Made by a program: the position numbers and the translations under genes
Part shown: in pieces, positions 8,552 to 17,060 of the stretch
Layout: every line of letters starts with the position of its first letter
Numbering within the stretch: the first letter of the stretch is position 1
The notes under the pieces: generated by a model
Told to the model about the DNA's origin: nothing
Databases searched by the model: none
The model's input: only the letters and a program-made list of their open reading frames with translations
NCBI GenBank assembly: GCA_965116665.1
Contig: OZ220709.1
Location: 2,914,001-2,978,000 of the forward strand
Direction: 5' to 3'
DNA from: Aldehydirespirator sp965116665
GTDB taxonomy: Bacteria > Actinomycetota > Acidimicrobiia > Acidimicrobiales > Aldehydirespiratoraceae
Length of the DNA stretch: 64,000 nucleotides

Positions 8552-10726
8552 TCAGGCCGCCACGGACGGCTCGGCGAGCACGTCGGGCAGGGGGTCGGCA
8601 TGCACGACCGTCACCCGCTTGGTCGCCCTGGTCAGGGCCACGTACAGCGAGCGCACGCCCTGGCACTCCTCGGCCACGATGCGGGCCGGCTCGACCACCA
8701 CCGCGGCGTCGACCTCGAGGCCCTTCACCAGCCGCACCGGCACCAGCGTCACCTGCTGCTCCAGGCCAGCACGGCCGGGGCCGCCGAAGGGCACCGAACG
8801 TCGGTTCAGTTCCCCCCGGAGGCTCTCGTGGAGCGAGTCGGGCACGATCACGGCCACGTTGCCCTCGCCCACCTCGGCCCGCTCCTGGGCGATGACCTCC
8901 GTCAGCGTCGCGGCCAGGACGGCCGCTGAGCCGGCGGAGCCGTTCTGATCGGCTGCCGCCGCGCAAGACACGACCCGGGGCTCGTCGCCGATGGTGCGCA
9001 CCGTCCGGGGAGGCACCGCACCGGGTGCAGCGTGAGGCAGCACCCGGTTCGCCAGTTCCATGGCCGGTGCCGGGATGCGGTAGCCCAGCGTGAGTTCGAC
9101 CCGGCGGGGCGGGCGACGGTCGGGCAGGCCCTCCAGAACCGACTCCCAATCCTCGTGGGCCCAGGATCCCGTGGCCTGCGCGATGTCGCCCACAACCGTC
9201 ATCGAGCCGTTGAGGCTGCGCCGGGCGATCATGCGAAGCTCCATGGGCGACAGGTCCTGGGCCTCGTCCACCACGATGTGGCCGTAGGTCAGCACCGCGT
9301 CCTCGTCCCGGTGCCCGGGCCGGTACCCCAGCAGCGCTCTCGCCTCGTCGAGCACGGGCACGTCCTGGAACGACCACGTGACCTCGGAGGCGTGCCCGGG
9401 TCGGGGCCGGTACAGCAGCTCGATCTCGTCGGTGTCGAAACGCCCCGCGGCCGAGCGCAGCAGGGCCCTGGACCCGTACAGGTCATTCACCAGATGGGCC
9501 GGCGTGAGAACGGGCCACATCCACTCGAGCGCTTCCCGAACCTCGATCACGTCCGAGAGTCCCTCCCGGACCTCGATCGGGTCGGCGGCGCGGCGACCGC
9601 TGGCGGCCAGAGCAGCGAAGAACGCCTCCTCCACCAGCCTGCGGCCGGCATTGTGCTTGCGGCTCCGCCTGGAGACGTCATCGATGATCTCCGCGGACTG
9701 CTCCACGGTGAGGCGCAGCCGCTGCAGTTCGAAGCCGACGGCCAGGTCCCGGCGCAGCGGGCGGCGGCGATCGCGCACCGCTCGTCGCAGCACCCCGGCC
9801 ATGCGGGGGTCGCCCTTGACCCGCGCGACGGTCTCGTCGTCGAGACCCGCGACCCGCACCGCCGGACTGAGCAGGTCCGCGAGCACTGCCTGCTCCACAC
9901 CGGCCTCTCCCAGGGAGGGCAGCACCTGCTCGATGTAGGCGAGGAAGAGCCGGTTCGGGCCGACCACCAGCACCCCCTGGCTCTCCAGCGGGAACCGGTG
10001 CGTGTAGAGGAGATAGGCGGCCCGATGAAGGGCTACGACCGTTTTTCCGGTCCCCGGCCCACCCTGGACCACCAGCACGCCGGGCAACTCGGAGCGGATC
10101 ACCCGATCCTGCTCGCCCTGGATGGTGGCCACGACATCGGCGAGGCGACCGGTTCGAGCCTCCTCCAGCGAAGCGATCAGGGCGCCCGAGACGGGCCGGC
10201 CGTCGAGCGAGCCGTCGTCGGGCGCGGCCGCGCCGCCAGCGGAGCCGTCGAAGTCGCGGTCGGCGATGTCGAGGCCGATGGCGGCCTTGTCGCCGAAGAA
10301 CTCGTCCTCGATGCCAAGCAGGGTGCTGCCCCGGGACGCGAAGTGCCGCCGGCGCTCCAGGCCCAGCGGCGCCCGGCCGGTCGCCCGGTAGAAGGGCTCG
10401 GCGACCGGCGCCCGCCAGTCCACCACGATCGGCTCGTGGTCGGCATCCCACAGGCCGACGCGCCCGATGTAGAAGCGCTCCTTTGTCGTGGCCGGATCGA
10501 TGCGCCCGAACACCAGCGACCGGTCGCCGATGTCGAGCCTGGTGAGTCGGGCCAGGGCCGCCTCGAGCATGGCCTCGCGCTCGAACCGGGCCTGGGTGGT
10601 GCCGCCCCGGCCCCCACGGAACACCGACGTCGCCATGGTGGCCCGCTCACGGGCCGTGTCGAGGCAGGCATGCGCGAGGTCGAAGTAAGCCTGCTCGGCT
10701 TCTAGATCGGGATGGCGACTGGTCAA
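8552..10726 (-). CDS. helD: HelD-like UvrD/Rep superfamily helicase
   Basis: 724-residue superfamily 1 ATPase of the HelD class, which in Gram-positive bacteria binds and recycles RNA polymerase; related actinobacterial proteins give rifampicin tolerance. Motifs in order are an N-terminal coiled segment (LEAEQAYFDLAHACLD), Walker A GGPGTGKTVVALHRAAYLL, Walker B VVDEAQDLSPMELRM, GDIAQATGSW, LGYRIPAPAMELA and the C-terminal VALTRATKRVTVVH. The length fits actinobacterial HelD proteins. The best start is TTG 10726, because the N-terminal coil is coded from there and the next ATG would remove it. Divergent from the patatin gene. Confidence 0.85.
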   Translation of the reverse strand: MTSRHPDLEAEQAYFDLAHACLDTARERATMATSVFRGGRGGTTQARFEREAMLEAALARLTRLDIGDRSLVFGRIDPATTKERFYIGRVGLWDADHEPIVVDWRAPVAEPFYRATGRAPLGLERRRHFASRGSTLLGIEDEFFGDKAAIGLDIADRDFDGSAGGAAAPDDGSLDGRPVSGALIASLEEARTGRLADVVATIQGEQDRVIRSELPGVLVVQGGPGTGKTVVALHRAAYLLYTHRFPLESQGVLVVGPNRLFLAYIEQVLPSLGEAGVEQAVLADLLSPAVRVAGLDDETVARVKGDPRMAGVLRRAVRDRRRPLRRDLAVGFELQRLRLTVEQSAEIIDDVSRRSRKHNAGRRLVEEAFFAALAASGRRAADPIEVREGLSDVIEVREALEWMWPVLTPAHLVNDLYGSRALLRSAAGRFDTDEIELLYRPRPGHASEVTWSFQDVPVLDEARALLGYRPGHRDEDAVLTYGHIVVDEAQDLSPMELRMIARRSLNGSMTVVGDIAQATGSWAHEDWESVLEGLPDRRPPRRVELTLGYRIPAPAMELANRVLPHAAPGAVPPRTVRTIGDEPRVVSCAAAADQNGSAGSAAVLAATLTEVIAQERAEVGEGNVAVIVPDSLHESLRGELNRRSVPFGGPGRAGLEQQVTLVPVRLVKGLEVDAAVVVEPARIVAEECQGVRSLYVALTRATKRVTVVHADPLPDVLAEPSVAA

Positions 10727-10829
10727 GACTGAACCGCGGATGCTGATGTCGGCCGATCCGGCTTGCTAGCGGCGGGCCGCTCGCGGGCGGATTCCGGCAA
10801 TTCGGGGGAACTGTTGATTCTATCTCCCG

Positions 10830-10835
10830 TATCCT
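10830..10835 (+). promoter_or_regulatory. Probable -10 box (TATCCT) for a leaderless patatin transcript
   Basis: TATCCT fits the actinobacterial TANNNT consensus and ends seven bases before ATG 10843, so transcription would begin at or next to the start codon. No convincing -35 element and no Shine-Dalgarno sequence are visible. Confidence 0.4.
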
Positions 10836-10842
10836 CGGCTGC

Positions 10843-12102
10843 ATGGACCCGAGCGAGGCGGCCCCGCTCGCCGACGCCGATGACGTCGATGACGCCGAGA
10901 CATGGGACGCCGAGGTGGCTGGCGATGCCGGGCCCGCCCAACTCGGCGCCGGCGAGGCGGTGTCGGTGGGCCTGGTGTTCAGCGGGGGCGGGGCGGCCGC
11001 GGAGGCGTGGCACGCGGGCGTGGTCCGGGCACTGCACGCGGTGACGGGCTGGGACGCCCGCCGCGCCGATCTGATCCTGGGGACCTCGGCCGGCGCCATC
11101 ACCGGCCTGTGTCTGAGGGCCGGCATCCCGCCGGCGGACCTCTATGCCCATCGCCGCGGCGAGCCCGTCAGCGCTGAAGGTCAAGCCATCATCGACCAGG
11201 TCACCACCCCCTACCGTGAGGGCCGCAGCGAACGGGACTGGAACGAGCAGGGACCGCAGTCACCGACCCTGGCCGCGAGGGCCTTGTGGCCCCCGTGGCA
11301 GACCCGGCCCCTGCATGCGGCCGTGGGCCTGCTGCCGAGAGGCACCCGAACCACCGAGGCCCTTCAGCAGCGAATGGCCGAGCTGCATCCCGAGCCGTGG
11401 CCCGCCCAGCCGTTCTGGGTGACGGCCGTGCGGCTGTCCGACGGCGAGCGAGTGGTGTTCGGGCGCGACGACATCCAGGCCACTGCGGCAGAGGCGGTGC
11501 GGGCCAGCTGCGCGGTCCCGGTGATGTTCGAGCCGGTCGCAGTGGACGGACGGCGATACGTCGACGGCGGCGTGCACTCCTACACCAACGCCGACCTGAT
11601 GGGCCCCCCCGCCTTCGACCTGGTTGTGGTGTCGTCACCGATGAGCGGCGTCGCGGGATGGTCCTCGGTCCGGGGCTCGCTGTCGCAGGCCTGGACCAAG
11701 GCCCGCGACTCTGTGGCTCTGGGCGACGCCCAGCAGGCGGCGCCGGATCGCGCCTGGTGGTCGGAGGCGTTGGAGCTGGCGTGGTCCGACGGTCGGGCCT
11801 TCCGGGCGGCCCGGCGGCAGTGGGTGGACGACAAGCTGCGCGAGGAGGTGGAAGGGCTCCGCCGTCGAGGCATCTCCGTGCTGGTGGTGGAACCCGACGC
11901 CGGCGGGGTGGAGTTGGTTGACACCGGCAACGACGCTGAGGTCGACCGCACCGGTCACGCCGGCGAGGAGGCCGACCGCGGCCATCCGGCGCAGGTCTGG
12001 CGATCCGAGCTGGCCGCCGACGCCGATCGGACCGTCCGCCGCATCCTGTCCGACCGGGCGGGTCTGCGCTTCGCGGGCAGGCTGCGCCGGGCCGCGGCTT
12101 GA
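10843..12102 (+). CDS. Patatin-like phospholipase family protein
   Basis: 419-residue acyl hydrolase. The glycine-rich oxyanion motif SGGGAAAEAWHAG, the nucleophile elbow LGTSAGAITG and the DGG dyad motif (VDGGVHSYTNADL) are in the usual order, giving a Ser-Asp catalytic pair. No signal peptide is apparent. Such proteins release fatty acids from membrane or storage lipids, and bacterial members are often uncharacterised. It stands alone: hemE starts 27 bases after its stop, so read-through is possible. The N-terminal 35 residues are acidic (DADDVDDAE) and probably outside the fold. Confidence 0.88.
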   Translation: MDPSEAAPLADADDVDDAETWDAEVAGDAGPAQLGAGEAVSVGLVFSGGGAAAEAWHAGVVRALHAVTGWDARRADLILGTSAGAITGLCLRAGIPPADLYAHRRGEPVSAEGQAIIDQVTTPYREGRSERDWNEQGPQSPTLAARALWPPWQTRPLHAAVGLLPRGTRTTEALQQRMAELHPEPWPAQPFWVTAVRLSDGERVVFGRDDIQATAAEAVRASCAVPVMFEPVAVDGRRYVDGGVHSYTNADLMGPPAFDLVVVSSPMSGVAGWSSVRGSLSQAWTKARDSVALGDAQQAAPDRAWWSEALELAWSDGRAFRAARRQWVDDKLREEVEGLRRRGISVLVVEPDAGGVELVDTGNDAEVDRTGHAGEEADRGHPAQVWRSELAADADRTVRRILSDRAGLRFAGRLRRAAA

Positions 12103-12129
12103 TCGGTCCCTGAGTTCTCGTTCGACCCG

Positions 12130-13191
12130 ATGAGAGACCGACGATTCGAGGACAGCGACTTCGTACGGGCCTGCCGCGGCCGGCCCCACGAGCGCGTGCC
12201 GGTGTGGTTCATGCGCCAGGCCGGCCGGTCCCTGCCGGAGTACCGGGCCGTGCGGGGTGACGGCTCGATCCTCGACGCCATCGCAGACCCCGACCGGGCC
12301 GCGGAGATCACGCTGCAGCCGGTGCGCCGCTACGGCGTCGATGCAGCCATCCTCTTCAGCGACATCGTGGTGCCGGTCCATGCTGCCGGCTTCGGCGTGG
12401 AGGTCGTGCCCGGCACGGGCCCGGTCGTGGAGCGTCCCTTCGCGGCCCGGCGCGACCTCGACCGGCTGCGACCCCTGGATCCGGGCACTGACACGCCGTA
12501 CGTGATCGAGACCGTACGCCGGGCCGTCGACATCCTCGACGTGCCGTTGATCGGTTTCGCGGGCGCCCCGTTCACGGTGGCGTCCTACCTGGTGGAGGGT
12601 GGCCCGTCCCGCCATCACGACCGGACCAAGTCGCTGATGCTGGGGGACGAAGCGCTGTGGCACGACCTCATGGACCGCCTCGCCGACCTTGCCATCGCCT
12701 CGCTGCTGTCCCAGGTGGAGGCCGGGGCGGCCGCGGTGCAGTTGTTCGACAGCTGGGCGGGAGCCCTGTCGCCCGAGCAGTACCGCCGCGGGGTGGCCCC
12801 TCACTCGGCCCGGGTGCTGGAGGCGGTGGGCAGCACGGGTGTGCCGCGGATCCATTTCGGGGTGGGTACCGGCGAGCTGCTCGACCAGATGGGCGAGTGC
12901 GGCGCGGAGGTGGTGGGGGTGGACTTCCGGGTGCCGATCGACGAGGCCCGCCGCCGGGTGGGTCCGGGCCGGGCCCTGCAGGGCAACCTGGATCCCGCGG
13001 TGGTGCTGGCCGGGAAGCCCGCGGCTTGCGAAGCGGCCCGGGCTGTGCTGGTCGCCAACGGCGGGCATCCCGGCTTCGTGTTCAACCTCGGCCACGGGGT
13101 CCTGCCGAGCAGCGATCCCGACGTGCTGGCACGCGTGGTGGAGTTGGTGCACGACGAGGGAGACGTGTCACCCGCAGTCGAAACGGGGTGA
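12130..13191 (+). CDS. hemE: Uroporphyrinogen decarboxylase
   Basis: 353-residue HemE, which decarboxylates the four acetate side chains of uroporphyrinogen III to give coproporphyrinogen III in haem synthesis. The diagnostic N-terminal signature VWFMRQAGRSLPEYR is intact, and ILFSDIVVP, FAGAPFTVASYLVEG, FDSWAG and GNLDP all match the family. Length is normal. Its stop (13189-13191) overlaps or closely precedes the start of hemY, so the two form a translationally linked pair, an order common in actinobacteria. Confidence 0.96.
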   Translation: MRDRRFEDSDFVRACRGRPHERVPVWFMRQAGRSLPEYRAVRGDGSILDAIADPDRAAEITLQPVRRYGVDAAILFSDIVVPVHAAGFGVEVVPGTGPVVERPFAARRDLDRLRPLDPGTDTPYVIETVRRAVDILDVPLIGFAGAPFTVASYLVEGGPSRHHDRTKSLMLGDEALWHDLMDRLADLAIASLLSQVEAGAAAVQLFDSWAGALSPEQYRRGVAPHSARVLEAVGSTGVPRIHFGVGTGELLDQMGECGAEVVGVDFRVPIDEARRRVGPGRALQGNLDPAVVLAGKPAACEAARAVLVANGGHPGFVFNLGHGVLPSSDPDVLARVVELVHDEGDVSPAVETG

Positions 13192-13199
13192 CCGGCCCG

Positions 13200-14621
13200 A
13201 TGGCGGCGAGCGCGGGGCCGGTCGCGGTGATCGGCGGCGGGATCGCCGGTCTGGCCGCGGCCTACGAACTCAGGGGCAAGGGCGTCGAGGCGGTTGTGCT
13301 GGAGGCCGGTGATCGTCCCGGCGGAAGCATCGACGAATCGAGCGTCGGCGGCCTGACCGTCGATTCGGGTCCCGACGGGTTCGTGGCCCGGGACCCGGCC
13401 GCGGCCGAGCTGTGCCGCCGGATCGGGCTGGGCGCCGAACTGGTGACTCCCGCCGCGAGCGGCGCCTACGTCCTCGGTGACGGCGGACTGCTGCGGTTTC
13501 CGGACCGGTCCGTGCTGGGCGTTCCGTGGACGGCGGACGCGGTGGAGGGCACCGGCATCGTCTCGGAGGCGGGCGCGGAGACGCTGCGCCGCGGGCTGGC
13601 CCGCGACGCCGAGCCGCTGGCCGGCGACGCCACGGCGGGCGAGGTGCTGCGGCCCCGTGTCGGCGATGAGGTGTTCGAGCGGCTCGTCGACCCGCTGCTG
13701 GGCGGGATCAACGCGGGTTCCGCCGACGGGATGAGCATCGAGGCGTGCGCTCCGCCCCTGCACGAGGCTGCTCGCCGGGGAGGACCTCTCGGTGCGGCCC
13801 TCCAGCGGACGGCGGCCGGCCCCGGCGGCGACGGCGGTGCGGCCCGGCCGGCGGTGTTCCAGAGCGTGCGGGGCGGCGTCACCCGGATGATCGACGCGCT
13901 CGCCGCCGAGCTGGGCGACGCCGTGAGCCTCTCGACGCCGGTGCGGCACGTGACCCCGGCGGCGGGCTCCGGGGGCGGTCCCCGCTGGAAGGTGGCCACG
14001 CCGAAGGGGTCTCTCGACGCCGGCGGGGTGATCGCGGCCTGCCCCGCGTGGGAGTCGGCCCGCCTGCTCGAGACTCTCGCCCCCGAAGCGGCCGGGATCC
14101 TCGGCGACATCGAGTACGCAGACGTTGCGCTGGCCATATTCGTGGTCTCCGACGAGCACCTGGTCCGACCCCTCGACGCCAGCGGCTTCCTGGTGCCCCG
14201 CAGCCGGGGCCTGCTGACCACGGCGTGCTCGTGGTCGTCCTCGAAGTGGCAGCACTACGCCCGGTCCGGCCTGGCCGTGCTGCGGGTGTCGGCCGGACGC
14301 ACCGACGATCGGCGGTGGATGGACCTCGACTCCGACGATCTGGTGTCGACGCTCGCGGGCGAGCTCGCCGAGACCGGCGTCCTCGACCGCGGCGCCCTGG
14401 CCGGAGGCTCCCTGGAGGCCCGGCTCAGGCCCTGGAGGCGGTCCCTGCCCCAGTACCGGCCCGGCCATCTGGGCCGGGTGGCCGCGCTGGAGGCATGCCT
14501 GGCCAGCGAGACGCCCGGTCTCGCGGCGGCCGGCGCCGCTCTGCGCGGCGTGGGGCTGCCGGCCTGCATCCGCAGCGGACAGCACGCCGCCGCGACCGTG
14601 AGCAGGCTCCTGCTGTTATAA
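13200..14621 (+). CDS. hemY: Protoporphyrinogen/coproporphyrinogen oxidase, HemY type
   Basis: About 473-residue FAD-dependent oxidase that aromatises porphyrinogen in haem synthesis. The dinucleotide-binding motif AVIGGGIAGLAAAYEL and VVLEAGDRPGGSI are at the N terminus, with DSGPDGFVARDP just after. The C-terminal part has LPQYRPGHLGRVAALEACLA and GVGLPACIRSGQHAA, typical of HemY. A GTG at 13188 overlapping the hemE stop (GTGA) is an alternative start adding four residues. The central region is alanine/glycine-rich. Whether it makes protoporphyrin or coproporphyrin III cannot be told by eye. Confidence 0.92.
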   Translation: MAASAGPVAVIGGGIAGLAAAYELRGKGVEAVVLEAGDRPGGSIDESSVGGLTVDSGPDGFVARDPAAAELCRRIGLGAELVTPAASGAYVLGDGGLLRFPDRSVLGVPWTADAVEGTGIVSEAGAETLRRGLARDAEPLAGDATAGEVLRPRVGDEVFERLVDPLLGGINAGSADGMSIEACAPPLHEAARRGGPLGAALQRTAAGPGGDGGAARPAVFQSVRGGVTRMIDALAAELGDAVSLSTPVRHVTPAAGSGGGPRWKVATPKGSLDAGGVIAACPAWESARLLETLAPEAAGILGDIEYADVALAIFVVSDEHLVRPLDASGFLVPRSRGLLTTACSWSSSKWQHYARSGLAVLRVSAGRTDDRRWMDLDSDDLVSTLAGELAETGVLDRGALAGGSLEARLRPWRRSLPQYRPGHLGRVAALEACLASETPGLAAAGAALRGVGLPACIRSGQHAAATVSRLLLL

Positions 14622-14632
14622 ACGAACCCATC

Positions 14633-15427
14633 GTGAACCCGACCCCCGACCCCCACGAAGCCGAACAGGTGCTGACGCCGCTCGTCGCGCCCGACACCGG
14701 ACCGGCGCGCGAGTGGGCCGTGGCCAGCCCGCCGCTCGTCACCGTCCATCCCGACGAGCTGCCCGAGGGCGACAGCCACCTGAGCGTCACCCGCACCTTC
14801 TGCTTCGCCGACCTCTGCGGATTCACCGCCTACACCCGCTCCCACGGGCCGCACGAGGCCGTGGCGGTGCTCGGCGACTTTCGCAGGATCACCCGCAGCG
14901 TCGCGGCCAAGCGGGGCGTCAGGGTGGCGAAGTGGCTGGGCGACGGCGTCATGCTGGTGTCCACCAGCGCTACCGCCGCGCTGTCCCTGGCCGCCCACCT
15001 CATCCACCACTTCTCCAACCGGGGCGTGCAGATACGGGTGGGCGCGGCCACCGGCGAGGCTCTGCTCTTCGAGGGCGACGACTACGTCGGCGAGCCCGTG
15101 AACCTGGCCGCCAAGCTGTGCGCCGCCGCCCCGGCCGGCGAGATATTCACCGTCACCGACATTGGCAGCGTGCCGGACTGGGTGACATGCATCGGCGACG
15201 TGACGGTGCGGATCCGCGGCGTCGGCCCCGTCTCCGGCGTCCACCGTCTCATGCCGTCGGGACTCGTCGATGAGCGCGGCGACCAGTTGGGCAGGCTCAA
15301 CGACGAGCTGAACGACCTCACCCTCGAACTCAGCGAGGAGCTCAACGAACTCAGCAACGAACTGAACGAGTTCGGTTCCGCGGGCAACGAACTGAAGGAG
15401 TTCGGGTCCGCGGGCAACGAACCGTGA
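14633..15427 (+). CDS. Class III adenylate/guanylate cyclase domain protein
   Basis: 264-residue soluble protein starting at GTG 14633. A cyclase catalytic domain fills residues about 40-200: FADLCGFTAYT (first metal Asp), KWLGDGVMLVS (second metal Asp) and GEPVNLAAKL, which keeps the transition-state Asn but has Lys where Arg is usual. This points to cyclic-nucleotide synthesis or an adapted relative. After the domain comes a Leu/Asn/Glu-rich heptad-like tail (LNDELNDL, ELNELSNEL) ending in two copies of ELNEFGSAGN-type sequence. No sensor domain is present. It follows hemY by 11 bases and precedes the lnt-like gene by 57. Confidence 0.85.
   Translation: MNPTPDPHEAEQVLTPLVAPDTGPAREWAVASPPLVTVHPDELPEGDSHLSVTRTFCFADLCGFTAYTRSHGPHEAVAVLGDFRRITRSVAAKRGVRVAKWLGDGVMLVSTSATAALSLAAHLIHHFSNRGVQIRVGAATGEALLFEGDDYVGEPVNLAAKLCAAAPAGEIFTVTDIGSVPDWVTCIGDVTVRIRGVGPVSGVHRLMPSGLVDERGDQLGRLNDELNDLTLELSEELNELSNELNEFGSAGNELKEFGSAGNEP
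15359..15418 (+). repeat. Two 30-bp tandem repeats at the cyclase 3' end
   Basis: Units 15359-15388 and 15389-15418 differ at two bases and encode ELNEFGSAGN and ELKEFGSAGN. They extend a looser Glu/Leu/Asn repeat upstream. The array sits six bases before the stop codon and only lengthens the coiled tail. Confidence 0.8.
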
Positions 15428-15484
15428 GCGACCCGTCTGAGTGAGCGCCAACCGACTCCCCGGACCGGCGAGAGGCTGAGCATC

Positions 15485-17056
15485 GTGGCCGCGCAGGCGA
15501 AGCAGGGCCGATCCCCGGGCCGCGAGAGCGCTTCGCCATTGCGATGGGGACCGCCCTCGGCCCGCGGCGTCCTGGCCGGGGTGCTGCTGGCCGGGTCGCT
15601 GCCGCCGTGGGGGTTCTGGCCGCTGGCCTTCGCCGGCATGGCGCTGTGGGTCGAGCTGCTGGCCGGTGCCAGCCTCTGGCAACGGGCCGGACGGTCCGCG
15701 CTCGTGAGCGTCAGCTGGCTGGGTCCCGCCACCGTCTGGATGATCGACCTGACCCTCGTCGGTTGGCCCGTGGCGGTGATCGGCTTCGCCGCCATGCACG
15801 CCGCGGCCGGCGCGCTGGTGCCGCCCGACCACCGTCGCCGGACTGGCTTCTGCGCCGCGCTGGTGCTGGCCGAGCTGCTCCGCTGGACATGGCCCTTCGG
15901 TGGCGTGCCGCTGGCCACCATGGCCATGGGCCATGTGTCGAGCCCGTTGGGGTCCACCGCACGGATCGGCGGACCGCTCCTGTTGACCGCGCTGACGGCG
16001 GTGGCAGGGGTGACGCTGGCCGCGATCCTGTCCGGGAGCGTTAGGCCCGCGGCCGTCGGTGCCGTCGTGCTGGTGGCCGCGGTGCTCGCCGGAGCGGTAG
16101 CCCCCGGCGCTGAGCCGATTGCCGCCGGTGACGGCGCCCGCATCACCGTGGCCGCGGTGCAAGGCGGTGGACCTCAGAACACCAGAGCCGACATCTGCGA
16201 GCAGCGGGCCGTGTTCGAGCGTCACCTGAACACCACCGCCGAGCAGGTGTCGGCCCCGGTGGACCTGGTGCTGTGGCCCGAGGACGTCGTTCACCCCAGC
16301 CCGAACTCGGCCGTCACCCCGGCGCGCTGCGAACAGCCGCTGCTCACCGACGAGGAGGCCCGGACAAGGCTCTCGGATCTGGCCCGCGAGCTGGACACGG
16401 TGCTGCTGGCCGGCTTCTTCGAGCGCAGCCCCGACGGCCTTGCCAACCTCAACTACTCGCTCGTGTACGAGCCCGACGGCACCGAGGGCGACCACTACGA
16501 CAAGGTCCAGCGGGTCCCCTTCGGCGAGTACGTGCCCCTGCGCTCCACCGCGGAGCGGTTCAGCGACGAGCTGCCGCCCCGGGACCTGAGAGCCGGGCCC
16601 TCAGACGAGCCCGCCATCGTCGAGACGCCCCTAGGGCCGCTGGCCGTGTCGATCTCGTGGGAGATCTTCTTCGATCACCGGGCCCGCAGCGGGGTGGGCG
16701 ACGGCGACGGTCTGGTCGTGCTCAATCCCACCAACGGCTCCAGCTACTGGCTGACGGTGGTGCAGTCCCAGCAGATCGCATCCAGCCGGCTTCGGGCCAT
16801 CGAGACGGACCGCTGGGTGGTACAGGCCGCGCCGACCGGCTTCTCCGCGGTCATCGACCCCGGCGGCAACGTGATCGAGCGGACCGGGGTGTCCGAGAGC
16901 AGGGTCATCCAGACGACCGTGGAACTGCGCCACGGCGATACGCTCGCGGTCCGGCTGGGGGCGTGGCCCGTGGCTCTAGCCTCGGTACTGACGCTCTCGC
17001 TGGCGCTCGGCCTCGGCCGTGTGTTGAACAAGTCGAGGCCCGGGAGAAAGCACTAG
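15485..17056 (+). CDS. lnt: Apolipoprotein N-acyltransferase-like protein (nucleophile position is Ser)
   Basis: 523-residue membrane enzyme starting at GTG 15485. Several hydrophobic segments in residues 20-215 match the Lnt membrane part (GVLLAGSLPPWGFWPLAF), then a periplasmic nitrilase-like domain follows. The triad Glu is E266 (VLWPEDVV) and the Lys is K340 (YDKVQRVPFGEY). At the position of the catalytic Cys (ICYE in E. coli) the sequence reads IS391WE, so Ser replaces Cys. Lnt adds the third acyl chain to lipoproteins. This copy may be catalytically altered or use serine. It begins a four-gene run with a glycosyltransferase four bases downstream. Confidence 0.8.
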   Translation: MAAQAKQGRSPGRESASPLRWGPPSARGVLAGVLLAGSLPPWGFWPLAFAGMALWVELLAGASLWQRAGRSALVSVSWLGPATVWMIDLTLVGWPVAVIGFAAMHAAAGALVPPDHRRRTGFCAALVLAELLRWTWPFGGVPLATMAMGHVSSPLGSTARIGGPLLLTALTAVAGVTLAAILSGSVRPAAVGAVVLVAAVLAGAVAPGAEPIAAGDGARITVAAVQGGGPQNTRADICEQRAVFERHLNTTAEQVSAPVDLVLWPEDVVHPSPNSAVTPARCEQPLLTDEEARTRLSDLARELDTVLLAGFFERSPDGLANLNYSLVYEPDGTEGDHYDKVQRVPFGEYVPLRSTAERFSDELPPRDLRAGPSDEPAIVETPLGPLAVSISWEIFFDHRARSGVGDGDGLVVLNPTNGSSYWLTVVQSQQIASSRLRAIETDRWVVQAAPTGFSAVIDPGGNVIERTGVSESRVIQTTVELRHGDTLAVRLGAWPVALASVLTLSLALGLGRVLNKSRPGRKH

Positions 17057-17060
17057 CGCC

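Noticed and set aside
8517..9377. Long open frame overlapping helD in another frame on the same strand
   Set aside because: Gly/Arg/Pro-rich with no domain pattern; a GC-rich shadow of helD, as are the many other long frames opposite or beside real genes.
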